From Oscillospiraceae bacterium (lineage in GTDB: Bacteria; Bacillota; Clostridia; UBA1381), in contig JAFLUB010000002.1 in NCBI GenBank assembly GCA_022509025.1, forward strand, positions 1 to 64,000: a stretch of 64,000 nt of DNA. Reading direction: 5' to 3'. The notes beneath the pieces were generated by a model that was given only the letters and a program-made list of their open reading frames with translations, made no database searches and had not been told where the DNA came from. The position numbers were made by a program, and so were the translations under genes. Positions 34,601 to 42,593 of this stretch are shown here, piece after piece; the first letter of the stretch is position 1, and each line of letters begins with the position of its first letter.

Positions 34601-36306
34601 AGGGCGCGAAGCCGGGCGAGGGCGGACATCTGCCGGGCGGTAAGGTGTATCCGTGGATTGCAAAGGCTCGTCACTCCACGCCGGGTGTGGGACTTATTTC
34701 GCCGCCTCCGCACCATGATATATATTCAATAGAGGATTTGGCGCAGCTTATCCATGATCTCAAAAACGCTAATCGTGACGCGAGAGTTACAGTTAAGCTT
34801 GTTTCAGAAGCAGGCGTTGGTACAATCGCAGTCGGAGTTGCAAAGGGCAGAGCGGACGTTATACTTGTATCGGGCTATGACGGCGGTACGGGCGCTGCTC
34901 CAAAGACGAGCGTACGTCACGCCGGACTCCCGTGGGAGCTTGGAGTTGCTGAAACTCATCAGGCGCTTTTGATGAACAACCTCCGTAACAGAGTTGTTAT
35001 TGAAACTGACGGTAAGCTTTTAACAGGACGCGACGTTGCGGTAGCGGCGCTTCTGGGCGCGGAGGAATTCGGTTTTGCAACAGGTCCGCTGATTGCTATA
35101 GGCTGCGTAATGATGCGCGTATGTAATCTTGACACGTGTCCTGTCGGAGTGGCGACGCAGAGCCCGAAGCTAAGAAAGCGTTTTTGCGGTAAGCCGGAGT
35201 ATGTGGAAAACTTCATGAAGTTTATCGCGCAGGATTTACGTGAGTGGATGGCTAAGATAGGAGTTAAGACGGTTGACGAAATGATAGGTCATGTTGAAAG
35301 ACTCTCGCAGAAAACAACAGAGGACAACTGGAAAGCGAAGGAGGTTGATCTTTCATCACTTCTCTATCAGCCGAAAATCTGCTCAAACGACTATGAGCGT
35401 TATCATAATGAGATGCAGGATCATGAGCTATATAAGACGCTTGACATGAACACGCTCCTAAAGCTTTGCGAGCCAGCGATAAAGGACGGCAAGAAGATAG
35501 AAGCGAAGCTTGAAATCACGAATATAAACCGTGTCACAGGAACAATTGTTTCATCTGAAATTGCAAGAGCGCATGGAGAAAAGGGACTTCCGGCAGACAG
35601 CATAAAGCTGAGTTTTGTCGGAAGCGCAGGACAGAGCTTTGGCGCATTCCTTGCTCCGGGTGTGACAATGAAGCTTGAGGGCGACAGTAACGACTATATA
35701 GGCAAGGGGCTTTCGGGCGGTAAGATAATCGTTGTGCCGCCAAAAGAGGCACAGTTTGAACCGGGCGAGAATGTAATTATTGGTAATGTCGCATTCTACG
35801 GCGCAACGAGCGGCGAAGCGTATATATGCGGTAACGCTGGAGAGCGTTTCTGCGTAAGAAATTCCGGTATGACCGCCGTTGTCGAGGGTATAGGCGACCA
35901 CGGCTTAGAGTATATGACAGGCGGCTGCGTTGCGGTAATCGGTAAAACAGGCAGAAACTTTGCTGCCGGTATGTCGGGCGGTGTAGCGTATGTTTATAAT
36001 AAGGCTGGTGACCTCGAAAAGAACTGCAATAAGGAGCTTGTAAACTGTGAGGCGCTTTCGGATAAGGATGAGGCATTGCTGAAAGAAATGCTTCAGAAGC
36101 ATCTTAAGTACACAGACAGTGCCGCGGCGAAAGCCATCCTTGATAACTGGTCTGAAGAACTTAAATACTTTGTGAAAGTAATACCGAATGACTATAAAAA
36201 GGTTATAACTGTTCTTGACGAAGAACTGGAAAAGGGAACGGACAGAGAAGACGCAATGCTTATCGCATTTGAGAATGTTACCGGTAAGAAAGTAGAGATA
36301 GCATAA
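31615..36306 (+). CDS. gltB: Glutamate synthase, large (alpha) subunit
   Basis: It transfers the glutamine amide to 2-oxoglutarate. From ATG 31615 (GAAAGGAAG site) the protein is 1563 aa. A 21-residue propeptide precedes Cys22 (EHDACGIGC), the amidotransferase nucleophile. A central domain, the FMN-binding synthase domain (KSNSGEGGENPERY; GAKPGEGGHLPGGKV; VSGYDGGTGAAP) with the 3Fe-4S cysteines CVMMRVCNLDTC, and the C-terminal beta-helix (GATSGEAYICGNAGERF) follow in order. It works with GltD and with GlnA as the GS-GOGAT cycle. Confidence 0.97.
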   Translation: MEYNGLPEKQGLYDPQFEHDACGIGCIANIKGNKSHNIINQAIQILKNLAHRGGVGSEPDTGDGAGILIQMPHAFMKKVCKNEGIKLPKKGDYGVGMLFLSPDEDTREESLNKLTDIINREKQTLLGIREVPVYEVCIGNSAREAMPHIVQVFIGKGEEMSADDFERRLYIIGKIAEKEIRKSGSDNYFYFASLSARTLVYKGMLTPDQVNEFYLDLKDVDMETAIALVHSRFSTNTFPSWERAHPNRYIIHNGEINTIRGNVNWVKARERMFATPEFEGDMDKILPVINEDGSDSAMLDNYLQFLHLSGFSLPRAVMMTIPEPWENNDNMDPEMKSFYEYHSCITEPWDGPAAVAFTDGRFVGATLDRNGLRPARYYLTSDDTIILSSEVGVTDVDQSKIIKKERLHPGKMLLIDTEKGKIISDEEIKKYEAVHKPYSKWVKQTLVELQDLPLETSKKGDTWHDLVQHLKDATKGVNEHLMLKHFIALENMFVNRENGEDTLPLLTRQKIFGYTWEDVNTTIKSIVEKSDDPIGAMGTDIPLAVLSEKPQLLYNYFKQLFAQVTNPPIDAIREQIVTSTYTLFGCEQNLLTSSELNCRKVRALSPMLTNEELQKLRNIDLEGFKSITIPSLFNKNQEDDMEMAMETIFEAADIAIENGYNIIILSDKGADRNKAPIPALLVASGLHHHLIRKGTRMKVSIVLESGEPREVHHFACLIGYGVNGVNPYMAYEAIENLINEKLLDCTYEEGVKRFNKACTKGIVKVMSKMGISTIQSYQGAQIFEALGIAQSVVEKYFTGTTTRIGGMGLEHIQKEVLLRHSEAFDKVSGKKALKTGGDYKWRAKGEYHMFNPESIYKLQMACRTGDYKLYKEYAREMDEHQQHQCTIRGMLDIKTIEKPIAIDQVESVESIVKRFKTGAMSYGSISLEAHECLAIAMNRLGGKSNSGEGGENPERYIPDENGDSRSSAIKQVASGRFGVHIHYLQNAKEIQIKMAQGAKPGEGGHLPGGKVYPWIAKARHSTPGVGLISPPPHHDIYSIEDLAQLIHDLKNANRDARVTVKLVSEAGVGTIAVGVAKGRADVILVSGYDGGTGAAPKTSVRHAGLPWELGVAETHQALLMNNLRNRVVIETDGKLLTGRDVAVAALLGAEEFGFATGPLIAIGCVMMRVCNLDTCPVGVATQSPKLRKRFCGKPEYVENFMKFIAQDLREWMAKIGVKTVDEMIGHVERLSQKTTEDNWKAKEVDLSSLLYQPKICSNDYERYHNEMQDHELYKTLDMNTLLKLCEPAIKDGKKIEAKLEITNINRVTGTIVSSEIARAHGEKGLPADSIKLSFVGSAGQSFGAFLAPGVTMKLEGDSNDYIGKGLSGGKIIVVPPKEAQFEPGENVIIGNVAFYGATSGEAYICGNAGERFCVRNSGMTAVVEGIGDHGLEYMTGGCVAVIGKTGRNFAAGMSGGVAYVYNKAGDLEKNCNKELVNCEALSDKDEALLKEMLQKHLKYTDSAAAKAILDNWSEELKYFVKVIPNDYKKVITVLDEELEKGTDREDAMLIAFENVTGKKVEIA

Positions 36307-36413
36307 GGCAGCCGGCTAAAATCGTCCAGCTCACCACCGAAACCTCGGGGGCAGTACACTCGTACAGCACCCCGATGCCTCGGCAGCAATCTGAACGATT
36401 TTCTCTCGGCTGA
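36307..36413. repeat. Palindromic element between gltB and gltD
   Basis: About 45-bp arms (GGCAGCCGGCTAAAATCGTCCAG... and ...CTGAACGATTTTCTCTCGGCTGAC) are largely complementary, with CCGA..CCTCGGGG / CCCCGATGCCTCGG near the tip. It differs from families 1 and 2. As it lies within an operon it would form a big hairpin in the mRNA. Confidence 0.75.
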
Positions 36414-36432
36414 CAGAAAGGAATAATTGAAT

Positions 36433-37887
36433 ATGGGAAAACCAACAGGATTTTTAGAATATAAAAGACAGCTTCCCGAGGACAGACCTCCGAAGGAAAG
36501 AATGAAGGACTGGGACGAATTCCATACGCATTTTGATTTGGCGTCATTGCAATTACAGGGCGCGAGATGTATGGATTGCGGTATTCCGTTCTGCCACGCC
36601 GGAAAGCAGGTGGGAAGAACATCAATTGGTTGTCCGCTTAATAACCTCATTCCGGAATGGAATGACCTTGTATACAGAGGCGATATGGACGAGGCATACA
36701 GGAGATTATCTCTTACGAATAACTTCCCTGAGTTCACGGGCAGAGTGTGTCCCGCGCTGTGTGAAGGCTCATGTACGCTCGGTATGCATGACCCTGCCGT
36801 TACGGTAAGAAATATTGAGTGTCATATAATAGACACCATGTTTGAAGAGGGCAAGGTTGAAGTAAGAATACCCGAAAAGTCAACAGAAAAGCGTGTTGCT
36901 GTTGTCGGCAGCGGTCCGGCAGGCCTTGCCTGCGCTGACCAGCTTAACCAGATGGGACACCGTGTGACGGTGTTCGAGAGAGCAGACAGAGCCGGCGGAC
37001 TTCTGATGTATGGTATTCCGAACATGAAGCTCGATAAAAAGGTTGTTGAACGCAGAGTTGAGCTTATGGAAAAGGAAGGTATAACCTTCAAACTGAATAC
37101 CGATATAGGCAAAAACTATCCGGCTGTAAAGCTTGTTAACGAGTTTGACGCGGTAGTACTTTGCTGCGGCGCAACGAAACCGAGAGCGCTTACTGTTGAG
37201 GGCGCAGATTTAAAGGGTGTGCATTACGCCGTTGACTTCCTGAAAGCTAACACAAAAAGCTTGCTTGATTCCAATCTTGAGGATAGAATGTTCATTAACG
37301 CCAAGGATAAAAACGTAATTGTTATAGGCGGCGGTGATACCGGTACAGACTGTGTCGGCACATCTATAAGACATGGCTGCGCAAGTGTTACACAGCTTGA
37401 GATTATGGCGGAGCTTCCTGAGGAAAGAGCGGCTAATAATCCGTGGCCTGAATGGCCCAGAATAAAAAAGACCGATTACGGTCAGGAGGAAGCTATAGAG
37501 CTGTACGGTCATGATCCGAGAGAGTATCTCACAACAGTCACGAAGATAGAAGCCGACGATAAGGGACAGGTAAAAGCTGTTCATACGGTTCAGGTTGACT
37601 GGTCAACAGGCGCTCCGGTTCCTGTGGAAGGTACGGAGCAGGTGAGACCGTGCGAACTGGTGCTTATAGCTATGGGCTTTGTAGGCCCCGAGCAGGAGCT
37701 TCTTTCACAGCTTACGCTTGAGACAGACCAGAGAAGCAATATTCTTGCGAATGAAGAAGATTATAAGACGAGTCTGAGGGGAGTTTTTGCGGCGGGTGAC
37801 TGCCGCAGAGGTCAGAGTCTTGTCGTATGGGCAATCCGTGAAGGACGCCGCGCGGCTGACGCTGTAGACGAGTATCTGATGAAATAG
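36433..37887 (+). CDS. gltD: Glutamate synthase, small (beta) subunit
   Basis: It passes electrons from NAD(P)H to GltB. The 484-aa protein has two N-terminal Fe-S cysteine clusters ([21 protein letters not shown]), an FAD-binding site ([17 protein letters not shown]), and an NAD(P)H Rossmann site ([15 protein letters not shown]). The end [22 protein letters not shown] is typical. ATG 36433 is at a better distance from AAAGGAA than the listed TTG 36427. It is separated from gltB by a large palindrome. Confidence 0.96.
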   Translation: MGKPTGFLEYKRQLPEDRPPKERMKDWDEFHTHFDLASLQLQGARCMDCGIPFCHAGKQVGRTSIGCPLNNLIPEWNDLVYRGDMDEAYRRLSLTNNFPEFTGRVCPALCEGSCTLGMHDPAVTVRNIECHIIDTMFEEGKVEVRIPEKSTEKRVAVVGSGPAGLACADQLNQMGHRVTVFERADRAGGLLMYGIPNMKLDKKVVERRVELMEKEGITFKLNTDIGKNYPAVKLVNEFDAVVLCCGATKPRALTVEGADLKGVHYAVDFLKANTKSLLDSNLEDRMFINAKDKNVIVIGGGDTGTDCVGTSIRHGCASVTQLEIMAELPEERAANNPWPEWPRIKKTDYGQEEAIELYGHDPREYLTTVTKIEADDKGQVKAVHTVQVDWSTGAPVPVEGTEQVRPCELVLIAMGFVGPEQELLSQLTLETDQRSNILANEEDYKTSLRGVFAAGDCRRGQSLVVWAIREGRRAADAVDEYLMK

Positions 37888-37894
37888 AAAACAC

Positions 37895-37944
37895 ATAAAA
37901 TACAATAACGGCATGGCTTAAGCTATGCCGTTATTGTATTTTAT
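37895..37944. terminator. Terminator after gltD
   Basis: A 23-bp nearly perfect stem (ATAAAATACAATAACGGCAT / ATGCCGTTATTGTATTTTAT) with a TTAA loop. Confidence 0.85.
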
Positions 37945-37976
37945 ATAGGGGCTTATAACGCTATGTAAGATGTGGA

Positions 37977-38005
37977 TTGCCTTTTGTTGGTATATATGGT
38001 ATAAT
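37977..38005 (+). promoter_or_regulatory. Sigma-A promoter of the 157-aa gene
   Basis: TTGCCT, 17-bp spacer, TATAAT. Confidence 0.65.
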
Positions 38006-38049
38006 TGTAATAACAGGTGTATTAGAATTTTAGATGGAGAAAGAAGAAA

Positions 38050-38523
38050 GTGAAGAAGAAAGAATTTTTATATATTGCTGAATTATTGAATAAAAAACTT
38101 CATGTTGTACCGCTGTTGTTTGGCTCACTGGGATTAGAAGAGAGACTTCATATAGATCTGAACGCAGATGACATTGATGTATTAATCCCTGAAATTTTTC
38201 TGAGTGAGAAATGGGACAGTGTCGTTGCCATTATGAATGATAATGGATATGTTCTTTATGATTTGCATGAGCACGCATTTGAAAAATCAGGACTAAGCTT
38301 CGCTTTTGCTTCAATAGAAAGCTTAACGCCTTTTGCGGGGATTGATCTGGCGAAAATTCCTGTTGTTGAAGAAACCGGTGTTTGCTATTATTTACTGGAA
38401 TTACAAGACTATTTGAAAGTATATAAGGCATCTTCAAATGATGGATACAGAAAGAGAGTAAAGAACAAAAAAGACGAACAAAAAATTGAATTGATAAACA
38501 AGGCGCTTGGCAGAAAAGAATAG
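38050..38523 (+). CDS. Hypothetical protein, nucleotidyltransferase-like
   Basis: The 157-aa soluble protein has LLFGSLGLEER followed by DDIDVLIPEIFL. The GS then D-x-D spacing resembles minimal nucleotidyltransferases, which hold nucleotide and metal there. The C-terminus is rich in Lys/Arg (GYRKRVKNKKDEQK). No close family is recognised by eye and the assignment is tentative. GTG 38050 follows a purine-rich GGAGAAAG. The gene is monocistronic between its own promoter and a terminator. Confidence 0.6.
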   Translation: MKKKEFLYIAELLNKKLHVVPLLFGSLGLEERLHIDLNADDIDVLIPEIFLSEKWDSVVAIMNDNGYVLYDLHEHAFEKSGLSFAFASIESLTPFAGIDLAKIPVVEETGVCYYLLELQDYLKVYKASSNDGYRKRVKNKKDEQKIELINKALGRKE

Positions 38524-38596
38524 CTATGATGATTTTGCCGAATTCATGTTTATCGGCAATCATAAATTTCTGTTTGTCGGAGTACAAATATAAGAA

Positions 38597-38630
38597 GCGT
38601 TATTCCTTCTGATTTGGAATAACGCCTTAT
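38597..38630. terminator. Bidirectional terminator
   Basis: Perfect 10-bp stem GCGTTATTCC / GGAATAACGC between two convergent genes, with T-rich ends. Confidence 0.88.
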
Positions 38631-38637
38631 TTTTGAC

Positions 38638-39126
38638 TTAACGTTTTTTAACCAGTTCGATTGCCTCTTTTCCGGTCATGTGTTCAATATCAATTTCAAC
38701 CATGCAAAGTGCCGCATGCTCTTTTTCAATCATTTCATTGCGATGCTCCTCATTGTCCTCCGGGTAATATTTTTCTGCCAGTAATTTTATTGCCGCGCGT
38801 ATTTCGTCGTCATTATCCATAATACGCGCCTGCCCGAATACGATTACGCTCCTGAAATATGTAGTATATTCCTCAGGAACAATTTTATCCTGAGCTATAA
38901 CGCAGAACGATACTTTAGAATTACTTTTTATCGCGTCAAGCTTATGACCTGTTTTTGCGCAATGGAAAAATATCTTCCCGTCATGGTAAACGTAGCTTAA
39001 TGGGACGGCATAGGGATAGCCGTCATCGCCCGATACGGCAAGCGTTCCCGATGTGGAACTGTTTAGTATTTCTATGCTTTCTTTTTCTGAAAGTAGCTGA
39101 CGGTTTCTTCTCATTTTTCTGAACAT
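38638..39126 (-). CDS. Pyridoxamine 5'-phosphate oxidase-like flavoprotein
   Basis: The 162-aa split-barrel protein matches the NimA-like branch: GTLAVSGDDGYPYAVPLSYVYHDGKIFFHCAKTGHKLDAI. The conserved YAVPLSYVYHDGKIYFH-type strands bind FMN in relatives. NimA members reduce nitro drugs, but most chromosomal homologues are uncharacterised. It is transcribed alone from the minus-strand promoter 39161-39189. Confidence 0.88.
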   Translation of the reverse strand: MFRKMRRNRQLLSEKESIEILNSSTSGTLAVSGDDGYPYAVPLSYVYHDGKIFFHCAKTGHKLDAIKSNSKVSFCVIAQDKIVPEEYTTYFRSVIVFGQARIMDNDDEIRAAIKLLAEKYYPEDNEEHRNEMIEKEHAALCMVEIDIEHMTGKEAIELVKKR

Positions 39127-39160
39127 AAATCATACTTCCTTTAACTTAGTTGATATGGTA

Positions 39161-39189
39161 ATCATAGCATATTTTCCAAATATTTTCAA
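39161..39189 (-). promoter_or_regulatory. Sigma-A promoter of the flavoprotein gene
   Basis: Minus strand TTGAAA, 17-bp spacer, TATGAT. Confidence 0.65.
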
Positions 39190-39196
39190 TAACATA

Positions 39197-39225
39197 TTGT
39201 AATTTGATTGCAAATCTGCTAAAAT
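39197..39225 (+). promoter_or_regulatory. Possible sigma-A promoter of ddh
   Basis: TTGTAA, 17-bp spacer, TAAAAT, 40 bp before the ATG. Confidence 0.55.
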
Positions 39226-39262
39226 GTTAGACGGATAACATAAAAAGAATGGAGAGATAACT

Positions 39263-40246
39263 ATGATAAAAATAGGAATTTTAGGTTATGGAAATTTGGG
39301 ACGAGGCATAGAATGTGCTATCAGGCAAAATGACGATGTAGAGCTTGCGGCTGTATTCACGCGCCGTGATCCGTCAAGTGTAAAGATTTTAACAGAGGGT
39401 GTAAATGTCTACTCGGTTGATGATGTTGAAAATCACAAGGACGATATAGATGTTATGATACTCTGCGGCGGAAGCGCGACTGATTTGCCGAAGCAGACAC
39501 CGGAATATGCTAAGTACTTTAATGTAGTGGACAGCTTTGACACCCACGCGAAAATACCTGAGCATTTTGAAGCTGTTGACGCGGCGGCAAAGGCAAGCGG
39601 TCATGTGGGCATTATTTCAGTCGGCTGGGACCCGGGAATGTTCTCGCTTAACAGACTTTATGCAAATGCAATATTGCCGGACGGTAAGGACTATACCTTC
39701 TGGGGCAAGGGCGTGAGTCAGGGACACAGTGACGCTATAAGAAGAATTGACGGCGTAAAGGACGCAAGACAGTATACAGTGCCTGTTCCTGAAGCTCTTG
39801 ACGCAGTGAGAAGCGGTAAAAATCCTGAACTCACAACGCGTGAAAAGCATACCCGTGAATGTTACGTAGTTGCAGAGGATGGCGCAGATAAGGCGCGTAT
39901 TGAGAATGAAATCAAGACAATGCCTAATTATTTTGCAGATTATGACACTACTGTTCACTTTATCAGTGAAGAAGAGCTTGAAGCTAATCACAGCGGTATT
40001 CCTCACGGCGGATTTGTGATAAGATGCGGCAGCACAGGCTGGGAGAATGAAAACAATCATATTATCGAATACAGCCTGAAGCTTGATTCTAATCCTGAAT
40101 TCACATCATCTGTACTTATCGCATATGCCAGAGCGGCATACAGAATGAATAAAGAGGGTCAGAATGGCGCCAAGACCGTGTTTGACGTTGCGCCTGCATA
40201 TTTATGCGCGCAGGATGGAGCGGAACTCAGAAAACATTTGCTGTAA
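39263..40246 (+). CDS. ddh: meso-Diaminopimelate dehydrogenase
   Basis: It makes meso-DAP from tetrahydrodipicolinate by reductive amination with NADPH, bypassing DapL and DapF. The 327-aa protein has an N-terminal Rossmann fold (GILGYGNLGRGIE), the substrate region VVDSFDTHAKIPEHF and ISVGWDPGMFSLNR, and FWGKGVSQGHSDAIRRIDGV, all typical of Ddh. ATG 39263 follows GGAGA. It is monocistronic. Its presence with dapL/dapF means that two DAP routes coexist. Confidence 0.95.
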   Translation: MIKIGILGYGNLGRGIECAIRQNDDVELAAVFTRRDPSSVKILTEGVNVYSVDDVENHKDDIDVMILCGGSATDLPKQTPEYAKYFNVVDSFDTHAKIPEHFEAVDAAAKASGHVGIISVGWDPGMFSLNRLYANAILPDGKDYTFWGKGVSQGHSDAIRRIDGVKDARQYTVPVPEALDAVRSGKNPELTTREKHTRECYVVAEDGADKARIENEIKTMPNYFADYDTTVHFISEEELEANHSGIPHGGFVIRCGSTGWENENNHIIEYSLKLDSNPEFTSSVLIAYARAAYRMNKEGQNGAKTVFDVAPAYLCAQDGAELRKHLL

Positions 40247-40326
40247 ACGACTTTTTACTGCCGTTTGGCCTCTTCTTCGTACATTCACCGGTGAATAAAT
40301 ATGTAAAACATGCATGCAATTTTGCC

Positions 40327-40355
40327 TTGACATTTAACATAAAAGCGTGTATAAT
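40327..40355 (+). promoter_or_regulatory. Sigma-A promoter of greA
   Basis: Consensus TTGACA, 17-bp spacer, TATAAT. Confidence 0.85.
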
Positions 40356-40399
40356 GGGTAGCTGAAAAATTAATATTTTTTATGAGAGGGATGACTTAG

Positions 40400-40873
40400 A
40401 TGGCTGAAACAAAGGAATATGTTTTAACAAGAGAGGGTAAAGCAGAGCTTGAAGCGGAGCTGGATACACTAAAGAACGTAACACGAAGAGAAGTTTCGCA
40501 GAAAATCAAGGAGGCGCGTTCGTTTGGTGACCTTTCGGAAAATGCCGAGTATGACGAGGCAAAGAATGAACAGGCCGAAGTTGAAGCAAGAATCAATGAA
40601 ATTGAGCATATGCTTAAATATGCAAGGGTTCTGGACGAGGAGGAAATAAAGTCGGATATCGTAACGCCGGGTTCAAAGGTAGTACTTGAAATATTCGGCG
40701 CTGAAAAACAGTATACAATTGTAGGCTCTACCGAGGCTGACCCTTATAAGAATAAGCTTTCATATGAATCGCCGATAGGCGCCGCGTGTCTTAACAGAAG
40801 CGCTGGTGAAACAGTAAAGGCAAGTACACCCGGCGGTGAAATAGAATTTAAAATTTTGTCAATAACAAGATAA
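40400..40873 (+). CDS. greA: Transcription elongation factor GreA
   Basis: It rescues backtracked RNA polymerase by stimulating transcript cleavage. The 157-aa protein has the N-terminal coiled coil (LTREGKAELEAELDTLKNV) with the acidic tip DLSENAEYDEAKNEQAE, and the C-terminal FKBP-like domain ending SPIGAACLNRSAGETVKASTPGGE. ATG 40400 follows GAGAGGGA. It is monocistronic between a consensus promoter and a strong terminator. Confidence 0.96.
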   Translation: MAETKEYVLTREGKAELEAELDTLKNVTRREVSQKIKEARSFGDLSENAEYDEAKNEQAEVEARINEIEHMLKYARVLDEEEIKSDIVTPGSKVVLEIFGAEKQYTIVGSTEADPYKNKLSYESPIGAACLNRSAGETVKASTPGGEIEFKILSITR

Positions 40874-40882
40874 TTTAACAAT

Positions 40883-40918
40883 GATGCGGTATTAAAAAGA
40901 ATACCGCATCTTTTTTTT
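40883..40918 (+). terminator. Terminator of greA
   Basis: Perfect 11-bp stem GATGCGGTATT / AATACCGCATC followed by eight T's. Confidence 0.93.
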
Positions 40919-40947
40919 GCATAGGCTTGTTTTAGAGGTGAAGCTGT

Positions 40948-42024
40948 ATGCTTAGAAATATATCGGATATTTTAGCGGTCTCCTGCGGATATGCGGCTGC
41001 CATAATAGGAGCAGGTTTTGCTTCGGGACAGGAAATTGTAAGTTTTTTTGTAAAATACGGAAGATATAGTATAATCGGAATATTAATTGCCTGTGTGATG
41101 TTTTTCTTGTTCTCTTGCGCGGTGTTATGTATTTGCGCTGAAAATCGCATATATAATTATTCGGATTTTCTTCACCATGTTTTTAGAAATAAACGCGTAT
41201 GTAAAGTGATAGAGTTCATGACGCTTGCTTTTGCAGTGGTTAGCATATGCGTCATGACTGCCTGTGCCGCGCGTATGGGAAGCATTATCGTGGGAGTTTC
41301 GCCTGTTTTTGGCTCAGCCGTATTTACAGTTATATGCGGAATTATACTTTTTTTAGGAAACAAAAAAATAATGAAAATAAATTCCGGTATGGGTGCGGTA
41401 ATAATCTTCGGAATAATATTTTCTTGTCTGTACATACTACGATTCAGGGAGCATCAGAGCGCCGCAGTAGAAACGTCAATGGTAGTGTCCGGGATTGTGT
41501 ATGCAGGATATAATTTACTCACTGCGGGAACCGTTCTTGCAGGAATGAGCAGGAATATAAAGGATAGCGGGGAAGCGGTGCTGTCATCGGCTGTTTCAGG
41601 ATTGCTTCTGTTCGTGATGATGACACTTGTATGGGGGGTTCTCAGTATATACTACAATAAAATAAATCTTGGAGAAATACCCATGCTCACAATGACTTTG
41701 CGCCAGAATAATGCGCTCGGTATGTTTTACAGTGCTATGTTGTTTTTTGCGGTGTTCAGTACAGGAGTTTCAAATGGATTTGGCGTTATAGACATCATGC
41801 ATGGGAAAGCAGGACGAAGATTTACAACATTTATTCTGCTTCTATTATCATTTTGTATGAGCGGAGCTGGTTTTTCCAATCTTATAAATGTCGCATACAG
41901 GATTTGCGGATATATCGGAATGATAATTGTGTTTGGGATATTATTTAATTATTTTATGATGATAAAAAAGAGTAAAATCAAGAAAAATAAAGAAAACATA
42001 AGTATTAAAGAGAAAAATATATAA
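40948..42024 (+). CDS. YkvI-like membrane transporter
   Basis: The 358-aa integral membrane protein has about ten hydrophobic segments. It opens with GYAAAIIGAGFASGQEIVSFFVKYG, the pattern of YkvI-type proteins in the amino-acid/APC transporter superfamily (a broken first helix with GAGFASGQE). The substrate is unknown. ATG 40948 follows AGAGGTG. It has no obvious terminator before the tRNA cluster 87 bp on. Confidence 0.82.
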   Translation: MLRNISDILAVSCGYAAAIIGAGFASGQEIVSFFVKYGRYSIIGILIACVMFFLFSCAVLCICAENRIYNYSDFLHHVFRNKRVCKVIEFMTLAFAVVSICVMTACAARMGSIIVGVSPVFGSAVFTVICGIILFLGNKKIMKINSGMGAVIIFGIIFSCLYILRFREHQSAAVETSMVVSGIVYAGYNLLTAGTVLAGMSRNIKDSGEAVLSSAVSGLLLFVMMTLVWGVLSIYYNKINLGEIPMLTMTLRQNNALGMFYSAMLFFAVFSTGVSNGFGVIDIMHGKAGRRFTTFILLLLSFCMSGAGFSNLINVAYRICGYIGMIIVFGILFNYFMMIKKSKIKKNKENISIKEKNI

Positions 42025-42110
42025 AAAATACGTATAAACGGTAATAATCGGGGTTTACAAAGGAAAGAATGTTTGGTATTATATACAAGTCGTCTGACGG
42101 AGGAGAACAA

Positions 42111-42187
42111 CGGGATGTAGCGCAGTTTGGTAGCGCATCTGGTTTGGGACCAGAGGGCCGCAGGTTCAAATCCTGTCATCCCGACCA
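42111..42187 (+). tRNA. tRNA-Pro (TGG)
   Basis: 77 nt. Acceptor CGGGATG/CATCCCG, anticodon loop TTTGGGA, T-arm GGTTCAAATCC and encoded CCA. Confidence 0.96.
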
Positions 42188-42194
42188 ATGGTAT

Positions 42195-42270
42195 GGGAGT
42201 TTAGCTCAGCTGGGAGAGCGTCTGCCTTACAAGCAGGATGTCACAGGTTCGAGCCCTGTAACTCCCACCA
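42195..42270 (+). tRNA. tRNA-Val (TAC)
   Basis: 76 nt. Acceptor GGGAGTT/AACTCCC, anticodon loop CTTACAA, T-arm GGTTCGAGCCC, encoded CCA. Confidence 0.96.
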
Positions 42271-42334
42271 ATTTTTCCGGTTCTCAGTGAACGGAAGAAT
42301 TTTATATATATTGTTCCGAAAGGAACAACCAAAT

Positions 42335-42410
42335 GCTGGTGTAGCTCAATTGGTAGAGCAGCTGATTTGTAATCAGCAGGTCGCGGGTTCGAGTCCCATC
42401 ACCAGCTCCA
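42335..42410 (+). tRNA. tRNA-Thr (TGT)
   Basis: 76 nt. Acceptor GCTGGTG/CACCAGC, anticodon loop TTTGTAA, T-arm GGTTCGAGTCC, encoded CCA. Confidence 0.96.
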
Positions 42411-42446
42411 AAAACAGGGATAAGCAATAGCTTGTCCCTTATATAT

Positions 42447-42531
42447 GGGAGAGTTCCCGAGTGGCCAAAGGGGGCAGACTGTAAATCTGTTGTCTTCGAC
42501 TTCAATGGTTCGAATCCATTCTCTCCCACCA
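42447..42531 (+). tRNA. tRNA-Tyr (GTA), ICE insertion target
   Basis: 85 nt with a long variable arm. Acceptor GGGAGAG/CTCTCCC, anticodon loop CTGTAAA, encoded CCA. The gene is intact; the element begins at or within its 3' end. Confidence 0.95.
42515..42531 (+). other. Probable left attachment site (attL) in tRNA-Tyr 3' end
   Basis: Tyrosine integrases next to tRNA genes usually recombine in the T-arm/acceptor segment (here CCATTCTCTCCCACCA). The integrase lies 63 bp further on. The matching right repeat is outside the window, so the limits are inferred. Confidence 0.5.
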
Positions 42532-42537
42532 AATACG

Positions 42538-42569
42538 AAAAGAACCGCATAGATATACGGTTCTTTTTT
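42538..42569. terminator. Terminator between tRNA-Tyr and integrase
   Basis: AAAAGAACCG / CGGTTCTTTTTT stem with a 10-nt loop. It can end both the tRNA transcript and the convergent integrase transcript. Confidence 0.85.
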
Positions 42570-42593
42570 GCTCTTACACGTTTTTTACACGAA

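Noticed and set aside
36192-36737. 181-aa minus-strand ORF over the gltB/gltD junction
   Set aside because: Shadow of gltB, the palindrome and gltD; no start site.
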